Assembly: GCA_017161655.1 (NCBI GenBank)
Contig: JADFCV010000002.1
Span: forward strand, 344,822-408,821
DNA from: Candidatus Sumerlaeota bacterium
GTDB lineage: Bacteria > Sumerlaeota > Sumerlaeia > Sumerlaeales > Sumerlaeaceae
Direction: 5' to 3'
Length of the DNA: 64,000 nucleotides
The notes below the pieces were generated by a model. The model did no database searches. It saw nothing but the letters and a program-made list of their open reading frames with translations, and was not told the DNA's origin. The position numbers were made by a program, and so were the translations under genes. Positions within the stretch are counted from its first letter, which is position 1; every line of letters starts with the position of its first letter. Below are positions 43,174 to 52,390 of the stretch, piece by piece.

Positions 43174-45019
43174 GAACCACGTGAAACTCATAGTTTCAGG
43201 CTCTCGTTCAGCCAGGAAATCTTTTCCCAGCGGGATTCCATTAGCGGAAGCTCTTGCCGCCTGTGGAGCAAGTGTCGAACAACCGTGTGGTGGCCGCGGC
43301 ACGTGTGGCAAGTGCCGTGTGCGCTTTGTTGCAGAAGCTCCTACGCCGACTCCAGAAGAAAAGACTCTCTTGAGCAGCGACGCCCTGGCTGAAGGATGGC
43401 GTCTTTCCTGTCGGCATTCTTTAGTTCATAATGCTACTGTTGAATTGCCGGAAGAATCGTGTGCAGCGGCGTGGAAGGACTTCGGCGTCGCCGGCCCACT
43501 GAGCATCGATTGCCCTCGATGGAAAACGGTGGAGTTATCCCTGAGTGCCAACACATCTCAAGCCGTGGCCCCCTCAGTAGAAGAGGAAATCCGCGCGCGC
43601 TGCTCCGCAGACTTTTCGCCCCAGGCCGTGTTCTCGTTGCGAGCTTACGAACAATTAGCCCACCTACTGGGGTCTGGAGAGGTAGAGATAGAAGCGCTCA
43701 TCCGCGACTCCTGCGAGGTTGTCAGTTTTTTGCGCTCTTCCTCACTGCCAAGGCTTGGCGTGGCTGTTGATTTAGGCACGACGACTCTTGCAGCCGCCCT
43801 TATCAATCTTCTCGATGGCAGTGTCATTGGGTCGCTTTCTGATCTGAACCAGCAGGTTCGCTTCGGAGCTGACGTGATCACACGGATTGCCCACAGTAAC
43901 AGGCAAGGCATCGGCCGACTGCGGGAAGTCCTGATCCGTCAATTGAACATCCTGATCACGAGACTTTGTCGCGCAAATGGGTTTACCACTGACCAACTCT
44001 GCGCTGGCGCCTTTGTGGGCAATTCCTTCATGCTTCACTCTTTTTTCGGCATTGCGCCGCAATCACTTGGACAGGCTCCCTATCGTCCAGTATGGCGTGG
44101 ACCGGTTGTGGCTGACGGTGCGCAGCTAGGACTGTCGGTACTTGAGCGTGTCCTCATATTTGTGCCACCGATTCTTGCCAGCCATGTTGGCGCGGATGCT
44201 GCAGCTGCTATTGTGGCCACTGATCTGGACCAGGGTGACATCCCGCGGCTGCTCATCGATCTTGGCACGAACTGCGAGGTCATCTTGTCCTTCAACGGAC
44301 GCCTTTTCGTGACCTCTGCGGCCGCGGGTCCCGCGTTCGAAGGCGGGAACCTTAGTTGCGGGATGCGTGCCGCCCGCGGCGCAGTGGACAGAGTAGCTTT
44401 GACCGCTGATCAGGAACTGTGGGTCCACACGATTGGCGATGCTTCTCCGCAGGGGATCTGTGGGGCTGGGCTGGTGCACCTTGTGGATCTCTTGCTCTCC
44501 TCAGGTATTGTGGATGAAAGTGGACGTCTCTTGCGCCGCGAAGGATTACGACCTGAAGTAGCTCAGCTACCTCTCGCGCAACGCATAGGAGAAGCTGAAG
44601 GAGGAGAGACAGCCTTTCTCGTTGCTCAGGGGCCCAGGGGTGAAAACGTCGTACTGACCGCGACAGATGTGCGGCAGCTCCAGTTAGTGAAAGGGTCAAT
44701 ACGAGCTGCAGTGGAGATCTTGCTTCAGGAAGCAGCTCTTACCCCGGAAAGACTTGAAAAGGTGTTTATCACTGGTCTTCTCGGATCGCATCTGAAAAAA
44801 TCGAGTTTGCTGCGCATTGGTTTGTTGCCGGCGATAAAGCCTGGAAAAATCCAGATGCTGGGGAACGCTGCAGGGTTTGGCTGTCGCTTAGCGCTTGTCG
44901 ACAGAACAGCATGGAATCGCGTTTGTGCGCTACCCCCACGCGTTCGCCACATTGAACTGGCCGATCATCCCCTCTATACCGAGCTATTTGCTAGGGCGAT
45001 GATGTTTTCTCAATTCTAA
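43157..45019 (+). CDS. RACE-type ferredoxin-ASKHA corrinoid activator homologue (DUF4445)
   Basis: A 620-residue protein. The N-terminal plant-type [2Fe-2S] domain has C44, C50, C53 and C85 (PCGGRGTCGKCRV ... RLSCRHS). It is followed by linker segments and an ASKHA-type ATPase region with GVAVDLGTTTLAA, LIDLGTNCEVILS and GICGAGLVHLVDLL. Homologues such as RamA reactivate corrinoid proteins by reduction. The GTG start overlaps the DUF1611 gene by 17 bases; GTG at 43181 is an alternative. No corrinoid-protein gene lies beside it, but a methionine-synthase-type domain is encoded at 48.8 kb. Confidence 0.87.
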   Translation: MSAARKNHVKLIVSGSRSARKSFPSGIPLAEALAACGASVEQPCGGRGTCGKCRVRFVAEAPTPTPEEKTLLSSDALAEGWRLSCRHSLVHNATVELPEESCAAAWKDFGVAGPLSIDCPRWKTVELSLSANTSQAVAPSVEEEIRARCSADFSPQAVFSLRAYEQLAHLLGSGEVEIEALIRDSCEVVSFLRSSSLPRLGVAVDLGTTTLAAALINLLDGSVIGSLSDLNQQVRFGADVITRIAHSNRQGIGRLREVLIRQLNILITRLCRANGFTTDQLCAGAFVGNSFMLHSFFGIAPQSLGQAPYRPVWRGPVVADGAQLGLSVLERVLIFVPPILASHVGADAAAAIVATDLDQGDIPRLLIDLGTNCEVILSFNGRLFVTSAAAGPAFEGGNLSCGMRAARGAVDRVALTADQELWVHTIGDASPQGICGAGLVHLVDLLLSSGIVDESGRLLRREGLRPEVAQLPLAQRIGEAEGGETAFLVAQGPRGENVVLTATDVRQLQLVKGSIRAAVEILLQEAALTPERLEKVFITGLLGSHLKKSSLLRIGLLPAIKPGKIQMLGNAAGFGCRLALVDRTAWNRVCALPPRVRHIELADHPLYTELFARAMMFSQF

Positions 45020-45085
45020 GCCGGGGCCATTTGTGTCCACGTGGCAGGCACACCGTCCTGGCTCATGTCGATGTCAATGCGGTCC

Positions 45086-46129
45086 TTATTTTTGGGACGC
45101 TGTCTCCAATTGGGCGCGAAGACTTCGTTCGAGTCGCTCTAAGGCCGGCATGTTATCGAACTCTTGCTTCACCATCGCAAGGCGCTCAAGGGCAGCCTTG
45201 ATTCCATCTGTATCATTAGCCGCGAGTTCACGCCGCATGAGTGCAGACATTGTGCATGCTGCTAATGCATCCTCCTCGTTATAGATCGTCCAATTGCGAC
45301 CAATTAGCCCCCCCGCGGGGCGTTGTTGTTTCGCCAATTCCACAGCGCGATCGAAAGCCTTTGCAGCTTCTTCTTTCTCGCCCAGCTCGCGCAGGATATA
45401 GCCCCGCATAAGCTCCAGCTGAAACGCCGTTTTGTTGTGGTGCAGTCCTTCCTCGATAAATTTCACTGCCTCGCGGAGAGCCTGTTGCGTGTGGAGCGTT
45501 TTTAGCCACCATGCTCCAATCATGTAGGCGCGCACATTTTTAGGATCAGCCAGTGTTGCCAGGCGATACCATGGCAACAGCTCAACGCCCCCAATGTGCT
45601 CATGCGGTAATCGCGGATCGCGCCATGGTTTTACTTCGCGTTCAAGTTTGCCTAAAACCCCACGAAAGTCGTTTTCGGGAGTTCGTATCAGCGTAGAGAC
45701 CTCCTCGTGATGGTCATCATGCTCGGCCGTAGCGGAACTTTTCCTATCATTGGCAGCGATCGACACAGACGTGGTTGTTTCGTCGCTCTGACCAGCTTTT
45801 TCACCGGTTTGCGTCATGTGGGCAATATTGCCGGAGGCGGCGAGTTCATCCGCATCGATGTGAGGCATATAAGCAACCCCACCGTGGAGATAACGTTCGG
45901 TTTTTATGAACAGCATGTCGCTGAGATTTGTCCGAAACTCGCCAAGGATTGTCGCGATCGCGCTCGAATTACGGCGCTGCTGGGCCGCAAAATCGGACAG
46001 ACGCGCTGCAGGCGTATCCTGACGCGCTGCAAAATCAAGAACAGCAGGAACGAACGCGAATAACAGCGTTGCGCCACATAGAGCAATTCTAATGATTCGA
46101 GGAACAGTTGTCTGCGCATGCTGCGTCAT
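45086..46129 (-). CDS. Membrane-anchored TPR protein of the ABC-2 operon
   Basis: A 347-residue protein with an N-terminal membrane anchor (IRIALCGATLLFAFVPAVL) and a periplasmic-side domain with TPR-like helices (LADPKNVRAYMIGAWWLKTL, EGLHHNKTAFQLELMRGYIL, EKEEAAKAFDRAVELAKQ). A His/Asp-rich linker, AEHDDHHEE, lies near residue 155. The ATG at 46129 is chosen for AGGAGGG upstream; the longer form extends into the preceding gene. It is the last of the four-gene ABC operon and may be a scaffold for the exporter. Confidence 0.75.
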   Translation of the reverse strand: MTQHAQTTVPRIIRIALCGATLLFAFVPAVLDFAARQDTPAARLSDFAAQQRRNSSAIATILGEFRTNLSDMLFIKTERYLHGGVAYMPHIDADELAASGNIAHMTQTGEKAGQSDETTTSVSIAANDRKSSATAEHDDHHEEVSTLIRTPENDFRGVLGKLEREVKPWRDPRLPHEHIGGVELLPWYRLATLADPKNVRAYMIGAWWLKTLHTQQALREAVKFIEEGLHHNKTAFQLELMRGYILRELGEKEEAAKAFDRAVELAKQQRPAGGLIGRNWTIYNEEDALAACTMSALMRRELAANDTDGIKAALERLAMVKQEFDNMPALERLERSLRAQLETASQK

Positions 46130-46131
46130 AC

Positions 46132-46929
46132 CTACAGTGCCCTCCTGTAGAACCGGTAACATGCCCAGAACAGGCAAAAGAGGGAAACTGCTACAGCATA
46201 GAAAAGCCTGAGAGAAAAATCTACTATTCCTAATGGAGGAATCCCGTCGGTATAGCGGTCAATGAGGTTCAGAATTCCAAAATCCGGAATATAGCGGATG
46301 AGCCAGTCGATGCACTTGCCCACGAGCGTTTCAGGAAGCTGGCCTCTCACCGCTGCCACAATCCGATGACCCGCGAGGAGAAGCACGATGAGTACCACCA
46401 TGTTTACGGATTTTGGCCAGTGGACGGACAAGAGAACACCTAACGCAGATAATAACGCGAGCGACGCCGTCTGCAGGACCAACGCCTGAATGAAGGTGCC
46501 TGCCGCCAAACCGCTGACGTGAGGCGCCGGTAACCACCCCATGAGAAGTAGTACGGAAGTTGCAAAAACACCAGCGACCCAGGCAGCAAACCACTTGCCC
46601 ACAACGAAGTAATGCCGAGCCAGAGGTTTGGCTAAGACAGGGTAGATTGTCCGACTTTCAATTTCATCGGGGATGGCTCGAACCGCGAAAAGCAGAGCCA
46701 TCAAGTGCCCGAAAAAGAAGGACAACGAGAGCCCCAGATTCAAAACAAAGGCTGCCGTTGCTGCATCCTCGACGCCAACAATGCGGATAACCAGTGCCCC
46801 TACCAGGTAAAGCCCCATAAGCAGCACAAGCGCATAAAACTCACGCCGCCGTAAAACCTCCAGGAAATGCGCCCGAGTAAGAAGCCCTACGGCAGAGTTC
46901 AATGTCACCGATTGGGTCGATCCCGTCAT
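46132..46929 (-). CDS. ABC-2 type transporter permease (second)
   Basis: A 265-residue protein with six helices, of the ABC-2/NosY-like group that exports or drives envelope processes. The segment IPDEIESRTIYPVLAKPLARHYF is nearly the same as a segment in the next gene, so the two permeases are paralogues. It overlaps the upstream gene by four bases (ATGA) and is two bases from the TPR gene. Substrate is unknown. Confidence 0.85.
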   Translation of the reverse strand: MTGSTQSVTLNSAVGLLTRAHFLEVLRRREFYALVLLMGLYLVGALVIRIVGVEDAATAAFVLNLGLSLSFFFGHLMALLFAVRAIPDEIESRTIYPVLAKPLARHYFVVGKWFAAWVAGVFATSVLLLMGWLPAPHVSGLAAGTFIQALVLQTASLALLSALGVLLSVHWPKSVNMVVLIVLLLAGHRIVAAVRGQLPETLVGKCIDWLIRYIPDFGILNLIDRYTDGIPPLGIVDFSLRLFYAVAVSLFCLFWACYRFYRRAL

Positions 46930-47702
46930 AGCGGCTTCCTCCTGAAAGAGAGGTAGGCCAGAGCAAAATAGAGAGTCGCATAAACCGCAGCATAGATTGT
47001 GAGCGCTGCAATTGTCGAGATGCCCAGCGGCTTCCAGACGTCCGAATGCACAACTTTCTCACTCAAATCGAGTAAGCGCAACTGCGGCACCACGTAGAGG
47101 ATTGTTTTTAGCACCACTTTTCCCGCGTTGCTGACATAGTCGTAAAGATACGACACGCTTGTCATGATTATGGAGGCCGCGAAATACAGGACTGCACCAA
47201 GGGTGATCGCAGCGTCCAGGTTCAACCACAGAGAGAGCCAGAACGCGAGTGTGGCAAGTATGAGGAGGGCCAATAGCTGAAGATACACGAACTGCAGGAG
47301 AAGGCCGAGCGAGAGATGCGAGCCCATGTACACGGCTCCCCCTATGTAAACGGCCATAAACAACGCAAAACAGAAAGCCGCCGCCAGCATGACGCCTAGA
47401 AGCTTCCCCGCCATAAATGTCGCACGAGAAACCGGTTTCGCCAAAAGAGGGTAAATCGTGCGAGCCTCGAATTCGCGGGGTAGCTGGCGAGCTGCCAGGA
47501 CAATTGTCGTCAATGCGGCCGCCGTACTCATCACGGCAAGGGAGACTTCGCAGTAAAACTTGCTCAGCCCACGTAGCCCAAAGAAATCAATAGACATGAC
47601 GCCCGCGATAACAAGACACGAAACGAGTACGATAGCGTAAATCTCTTTGCGGCGGACAGCCTCCACAAGCACACTACGCGCGATGAGCCAAGCAGCCCTC
47701 AT
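46926..47702 (-). CDS. ABC-2 type transporter permease (first)
   Basis: A 258-residue six-helix permease with LPREFEARTIYPLLAKPVSR, the paralogue of the adjoining gene. It overlaps the ATPase gene stop by four bases. Two related permeases with one ATPase suggest a heterodimeric transporter, as in gliding or copper/nitrous-oxide type ABC-2 systems. Confidence 0.87.
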   Translation of the reverse strand: MRAAWLIARSVLVEAVRRKEIYAIVLVSCLVIAGVMSIDFFGLRGLSKFYCEVSLAVMSTAAALTTIVLAARQLPREFEARTIYPLLAKPVSRATFMAGKLLGVMLAAAFCFALFMAVYIGGAVYMGSHLSLGLLLQFVYLQLLALLILATLAFWLSLWLNLDAAITLGAVLYFAASIIMTSVSYLYDYVSNAGKVVLKTILYVVPQLRLLDLSEKVVHSDVWKPLGISTIAALTIYAAVYATLYFALAYLSFRRKPL

Positions 47703-48643
47703 TTCCTCTCCTCCTCTCTGCGCGCCTCCTGGATTAAGCTGATGAAGAAGTCTTCCAACGACTGGGATTTTGACGTAGTGCTAAGGATTTGCGCCCCCAC
47801 CGCGACTAGCTCTGTGACAGCGCGCGCGTAGTCTGCAACGTCGCGGATTGTCACACGATAAGTCTCTCCCGTGTTCTCGACGGTGTGCTTTTTCACAACC
47901 TCTGGGAGCTTGGACGGATCAGCGATAGAAAAGATGATTTCGAAAATGTTAAGAGGCTTCAGGAGTTCTTGGACTGGCGCCTGTGTGATGATGTGCCCCT
48001 TATGAATGATGATCACCCTGTCGCAAAGGTTTTCCACCTCTGTCAGCTCGTGCGAGCTGAAGAAAATCGTGCGCCCACGCTCCTTGAGTTTTTGCAGCAC
48101 TCTTCTTAAGTCGTAACGCCCCACGGGATCCAATCCGCTCGAAAGCTCATCGAAAATAAGGAGCTCTGGATCCGCAATGATGGCCTGAGCGATGCCGAGG
48201 CGCTGCTGCATGCCTTTGGAGTAATTGCGCAGCAGCACCTCCTCTTTCCCCTTCAGGCCAAGTTCCTCAAATAATTCGGGAATCCGCTGTCGAAGTTCTG
48301 CTCCTGAAAGGCCATGAAGCCCGCCGTAGAGTTCGAGCAATTCTCGGCCTTTCATGAACGGATAATACAAGGCAACCTCAGGCAGGTAGCCAATCCTGCG
48401 TCGACTCTCGACCGTACCAGCTTCCGCACCAAAGATGCGCACGCTTCCCGAAGTTGGAAAGATAAATCCCATCAACGTCTTGATGGTTGTGGATTTGCCA
48501 GCACCATTTGCGCCCACGAAACCCACACATTCCCCGGGAAAAATCTGGAATGAGATCCCATTGACTGCGCGAACACGTGTTGCCCCCTTCCCATATTCCA
48601 CAACCAAGTTTTTGACGTCGACGATGGGGTCTCTGGTCTCCAT
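47699..48643 (-). CDS. ABC-2 exporter ATP-binding protein
   Basis: A 314-residue ATPase with Walker A GANGAGKSTTIK, the signature LLRNYSKGMQQRLGIAQAII, Walker B LLIFDELSSGLDP and the H-loop SSHELTEVE. It matches NosF/CcmA/GldA-type subunits. It leads an operon with two ABC-2 permeases and a TPR protein, all with overlapping or nearly touching ends. The 162-base gap upstream is shared with the divergent methyltransferase gene. Confidence 0.9.
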   Translation of the reverse strand: METRDPIVDVKNLVVEYGKGATRVRAVNGISFQIFPGECVGFVGANGAGKSTTIKTLMGFIFPTSGSVRIFGAEAGTVESRRRIGYLPEVALYYPFMKGRELLELYGGLHGLSGAELRQRIPELFEELGLKGKEEVLLRNYSKGMQQRLGIAQAIIADPELLIFDELSSGLDPVGRYDLRRVLQKLKERGRTIFFSSHELTEVENLCDRVIIIHKGHIITQAPVQELLKPLNIFEIIFSIADPSKLPEVVKKHTVENTGETYRVTIRDVADYARAVTELVAVGAQILSTTSKSQSLEDFFISLIQEARREEERK

Positions 48644-48805
48644 TTTCCCTCGGTGTTTCCTCCCGGCGCTGAGAGCAGTGTTTTCCGATCCTACTTAGTC
48701 TCTTTCCAAAAAACTCCTTCGTTTGTCTATCGGTTTTCTTTGCAAACTTGATGCCAATTGAGGATCTATAACTTGTTACACATACTGGTATAAGGGAGGA
48801 ACGCG

Positions 48806-49714
48806 ATGGCGCGCGAGTCGTTGCTCGATAGTCTAGCGGCTGGCCGTATCCTCGTATGTGATGGAGCTGTTGGCACAGAGCTCCAGCGACGAGGTCTTCC
48901 TACGGGTCTTTGTGGGGACGTGTGGAACATCGAGAACCCTGTCGCGGTAGCCGAAGTGCACCGAGAGTATGGAGAGGCTGGAGCCGACCTCCTTCTCACG
49001 AACACATTTAGCTCGAATCGTTATCGTCTAAGCCATTTCGGGCTTGGTCACAAAGTCCGAGAAGTTGCCAATGCGGCAGTCACAATTTTGCGCAGTGCGG
49101 CAAAGCCACACCAATATCTTTTTGGAGAATTGGGGCCGTTGGGTGAATTTCTAGAACCCTTCGGCGACATTTCTCGCGCAGAGGCCATAGCGGCTTTCGA
49201 GGAAGCAGCGCGGGTCTTTCGCGAGTTGGGAGTGGACGGAATAATCATAGAGACAATCGCGGCGTTAGATGAGATGGAGTCAGCTGTCACAGCGGTCCGA
49301 AATGTGGCTCCCGACATTCCGTTAGCAGCGTGCTTTACCTTTGAAAAGTCGCCGGTCGGATTACGCACCATGACCGGAGCTACTCCGTCAGACTGCGCCC
49401 AACTTCTGGCTGAACTGCCGGTGGATATAGTGGGCACAAACTGCGGAACGAACCTCGACAAACAATCCTATACTGAGATCGTACAAACGCTGGCAGAAAT
49501 CACAAGACGTCCTGTTCTCGTTGAACCAAACGCGGGCACGCCAGTGCTTGAAGGCTCCAGGATTATCTATAAGGCAACACCCGAAGAACTTTCCGGCTGG
49601 GTCAACGATCTCATAAAAGCAGGAGCGAGAATTATTGGGGGATGCTGCGGCACAACTCCAGCCCACATCCGTGCCATCCGCCAGGCTGTGGATCTCGCCG
49701 TAAAGTCGACCTAG
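48806..49714 (+). CDS. Homocysteine S-methyltransferase-type protein
   Basis: A 302-residue TIM-barrel protein with the zinc-thiolate motifs GTNCG near residue 215 and GGCCGT near 280. The N-terminus LVCDGAVGTELQRRG is typical of the first domain of cobalamin-dependent methionine synthase, but no folate- or B12-binding domain follows. It may be a stand-alone methyl acceptor module or use S-methylmethionine. A GGGAGG site precedes the ATG. It is a single-gene unit, divergent from the ABC operon. Confidence 0.88.
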   Translation: MARESLLDSLAAGRILVCDGAVGTELQRRGLPTGLCGDVWNIENPVAVAEVHREYGEAGADLLLTNTFSSNRYRLSHFGLGHKVREVANAAVTILRSAAKPHQYLFGELGPLGEFLEPFGDISRAEAIAAFEEAARVFRELGVDGIIIETIAALDEMESAVTAVRNVAPDIPLAACFTFEKSPVGLRTMTGATPSDCAQLLAELPVDIVGTNCGTNLDKQSYTEIVQTLAEITRRPVLVEPNAGTPVLEGSRIIYKATPEELSGWVNDLIKAGARIIGGCCGTTPAHIRAIRQAVDLAVKST

Positions 49715-49771
49715 ATGTCCCTGCTGTTGAAGCTTGCGTTACTCTGATGCATAAACACTATTTCCCGGACA

Positions 49772-50962
49772 ATGAGCACGATTTGGCGCATCCCTCTGTG
49801 CGATCTGGAATACGACGAGGCTGAAGAACAGGCCGTTCTTGAGGTTTTGCGTTCGAAATGGCTGACGATGGGGCCTCGGACGTCTGAATTTGAAGAACGT
49901 TTTGCAGCCTATTTGGGAGTGCGCCATGTTGTGGCTGTAGCAAATTGCACCGCTGCCCTGGAACTTGCCTTCAAGATTGCATTTCAAAATGCGCCACCAA
50001 AACGGCGTACGATTGTCCTCCCCACAATGACCTTCGTGGCCACAGTCAATGCAGCCGTTGCGGCGGGACTAAAACCAATTCTCATCGACAGCCGAGACCT
50101 TGACGATCCCCGTATGGATCCCGCCACGGCTTTGGAAGCGTGTTCCGAGTACGGTTCCGGTGGATTGTGCATTGTGCATTATGCAGGCGTTGACGCCGGC
50201 GCCGAGGAGCTGATGAATGCAGCTCAGGCTGCCGGAATCTCGCTCATTGAGGACGCCGCGCACGCTATCGGAGGGGTGACTGCAAGCGGTCGAAAACTTG
50301 GCACCCTAGGCCGCATGGGGTGTTTCTCATTTTTCTCGAACAAGAATCTGGCCACGGGAGAGGGCGGTGCCCTCGTTACAGACGACGATGATGTCGCTCG
50401 CGCAGCGCGACTTCTGCGGAGCCACGGGCTAACTTCGGGGACAAGTGAGCGCCATTTTGTGCGTGTTGGCGGGTACGACGTCTTGGAGTTCGGACACAAC
50501 TACAGGTGGACCGAAATTGGTGCAGCTCTTGGGGTGGTTCAGCTCGAGAAACTAGACCAGATGAATGCACGTCGGCGCAACCTCCTGGCCCGCTATGCCA
50601 AGAATCTTGAAGGGGTCACCGGGGTCAAAATCCTCTTTGCTTACCAGCCAGTTCTTAGCCAGAGTGCAGCGCACCTTTGTGTGGCACTTTTTTCAACCCG
50701 GGCGCTTCGCGACCGAGTGAGAGATGAGCTCCATGAGCATGGAGTCCAGACATCGCACCATTACCGTCCTGTTCACACATTTCGGGCCTATCGTGAAGCG
50801 ATTGACTCTGGCACAATCGTGGCGTTACCCTGCCCCAACGCGGAGAAGTTTTCTGAAACGGCGCTGACACTTCCGCTTTATCCAGGCTTGCCTGAATCGG
50901 CTGTGGATGAAATCTGCGACTTGATTCGCCGCGCTATGCCGGGCGATGGGGAAAGCTCATGA
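49772..50962 (+). CDS. DegT/DnrJ/EryC1/StrS-family sugar aminotransferase
   Basis: A 396-residue PLP enzyme of the sugar aminotransferase group, which aminates keto-sugar nucleotides for surface glycans. PLP-binding Lys191 lies in FFSNKNLATGEGG; Asp161 is in LIEDAAHAIGG. The N-terminus GPRTSEFEERFAAYLGV is typical. Its stop overlaps the GT2 start by four bases (ATGA), so the pair likely supplies an amino sugar and the transferase that uses it or a related lipid-sugar. Confidence 0.93.
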   Translation: MSTIWRIPLCDLEYDEAEEQAVLEVLRSKWLTMGPRTSEFEERFAAYLGVRHVVAVANCTAALELAFKIAFQNAPPKRRTIVLPTMTFVATVNAAVAAGLKPILIDSRDLDDPRMDPATALEACSEYGSGGLCIVHYAGVDAGAEELMNAAQAAGISLIEDAAHAIGGVTASGRKLGTLGRMGCFSFFSNKNLATGEGGALVTDDDDVARAARLLRSHGLTSGTSERHFVRVGGYDVLEFGHNYRWTEIGAALGVVQLEKLDQMNARRRNLLARYAKNLEGVTGVKILFAYQPVLSQSAAHLCVALFSTRALRDRVRDELHEHGVQTSHHYRPVHTFRAYREAIDSGTIVALPCPNAEKFSETALTLPLYPGLPESAVDEICDLIRRAMPGDGESS

Positions 50963-51642
50963 TCAAACTTTCAGTTATCATTCCTGTGTACAACGAAGTT
51001 GCGACTCTTGCTACGGTCCTGGATGCTGTGCGGCGCGTTCCCATCGAAAAAGAAATCATCGTCGTCGACGGAAATTCCACAGATGGAACTCGTGAGGTCC
51101 TCGAGAAAGAGGCACAAAAAGGAGACATCGTTCCCGTATTTCAGTCGCAACGCAATGGTCGTGGCGGTGCTCTTCAGGAGGGAATAAAACTAGCCCGAGG
51201 CGAAGTCATTGTCTTTCAGGATGCCGATCTCGAACTCGATCCCGCTTGCTTTCCCGAACTCCTGGCTCCTATCGCCGCTGGGGAATCTGATGTTGTCTTC
51301 GGCTCCCGTTTTCTGGCCCACAAACCATCCATGACGTTCTTACAATATTGGGGAAATCGCCTCGTGAATGCTGTTCTCAATCTTCTTTATGGCACCCACA
51401 TTACCGACGTTGAGACGTGCTATCAAATGTTTCGTCGCGACGTCGTGGAGGGTATAGCGTTCGACCGCAAGGACATGTCCTTTACTGTTGAGCTGGCGGT
51501 AAAAATGATACGGCGAGGCCTACGTATTAAGGAGGTCCCCGTGACCTACGTGCCCCGCTCCAAAGCGGAGGGCAAAAAGTTGTACTGGGCGGACGGGCTC
51601 ATTTCGCTGTGGGTGCTTTTTCGCTATCGTTTTTTTTCGTAG
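50959..51642 (+). CDS. GT2-family glycosyltransferase (dolichyl/undecaprenyl-phosphate sugar synthase-like)
   Basis: A 227-residue enzyme of the DPM1-like type. It has the nucleotide segment VVDGNSTDGT near residue 40, the D-x-D motif FQDADLELDP near residue 95 and the end loop KLYWADGLISLWVLFRY. It likely makes a polyprenyl-phosphate sugar, the donor used by GT-C enzymes such as those at 38995 and at the right edge. It is coupled to the aminotransferase by an ATGA overlap. Confidence 0.9.
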   Translation: MIKLSVIIPVYNEVATLATVLDAVRRVPIEKEIIVVDGNSTDGTREVLEKEAQKGDIVPVFQSQRNGRGGALQEGIKLARGEVIVFQDADLELDPACFPELLAPIAAGESDVVFGSRFLAHKPSMTFLQYWGNRLVNAVLNLLYGTHITDVETCYQMFRRDVVEGIAFDRKDMSFTVELAVKMIRRGLRIKEVPVTYVPRSKAEGKKLYWADGLISLWVLFRYRFFS

Positions 51643-51715
51643 CCGCGGATGCAAATTTTCCAGACAGCTTTCAATACGTTTAGACGGCAACAGTTTGTCT
51701 CGAGGAGGATGAGAA

Positions 51716-52390
51716 ATGGCCAAGCGTGTCGCAGTCTTACTCTCCGGTTGTGGTGTTTTTGATGGCAGCGAGATCCACGAAGCAGTGCTTACGCTTTTGG
51801 CTTTAGATAGCCATGGAGCAGAGGCCGTATGTTGCGCACCCAATATCGATCAGCGGGATGTGATCAATCATGTTTCCGGCCAGCCAATGCCAGAGAAACG
51901 CAATGTGTTGATAGAGGCGGCTCGAATCGCCCGGGGCAAAATTGAAGACCTTTCAAGAATTACCCCTGCCGTCGTCGATGCCCTCATTATGCCAGGCGGA
52001 TATGGCGCGGCGAAAAACCTCTGCTCTTATGCGGTCGATGGCTCGCGTGCGAAGGTGCATCCTGAGGTATCTCGAGTGATCTACGATTTTGTTCAGGCAA
52101 GAAAGCCAATCGGTGCCATCTGCATCGCCCCTGTGGTTATTGCGGCTGTGTTCCGCGACACAAAAGAAATTATCCCAACCCTAACGGTTGGCAACGATCC
52201 GAAGACCGTTCTCGATCTGAGCACGATGGGCGCAGACCACATCGAGTGCTCGCCACGCGAAATCATTGTGGATCGTAAGAACAAGATTGTCAGTACGCCT
52301 GCCTACATGCTCGCAAAGGGGCCTGCCGAGCTTTACATTGGTATCGAAAAGCTGGTAAAAGAGATCCTGGAATTGTGCGAGAGCAACTAG
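51716..52390 (+). CDS. elbB: ElbB-like glyoxalase/isoprenoid-related protein (DJ-1/PfpI fold)
   Basis: A 224-residue protein of the ElbB type, with SGCGVFDGSEIHEA, DALIMPGGYGAAKNLC and GAICIAPVVIA holding the Cys nucleophile in the DJ-1-like elbow. E. coli ElbB was linked to isoprenoid synthesis and has weak glyoxalase activity; its in vivo role is unsettled. An AGGAGG site precedes the ATG. The last 16 bases overlap the next gene. Confidence 0.92.
   Translation: MAKRVAVLLSGCGVFDGSEIHEAVLTLLALDSHGAEAVCCAPNIDQRDVINHVSGQPMPEKRNVLIEAARIARGKIEDLSRITPAVVDALIMPGGYGAAKNLCSYAVDGSRAKVHPEVSRVIYDFVQARKPIGAICIAPVVIAAVFRDTKEIIPTLTVGNDPKTVLDLSTMGADHIECSPREIIVDRKNKIVSTPAYMLAKGPAELYIGIEKLVKEILELCESN

Noticed and set aside
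48644-48805. A SAM riboswitch before the homocysteine methyltransferase-like gene
   Set aside because: No conserved SAM-aptamer core or kink-turn pattern could be found.
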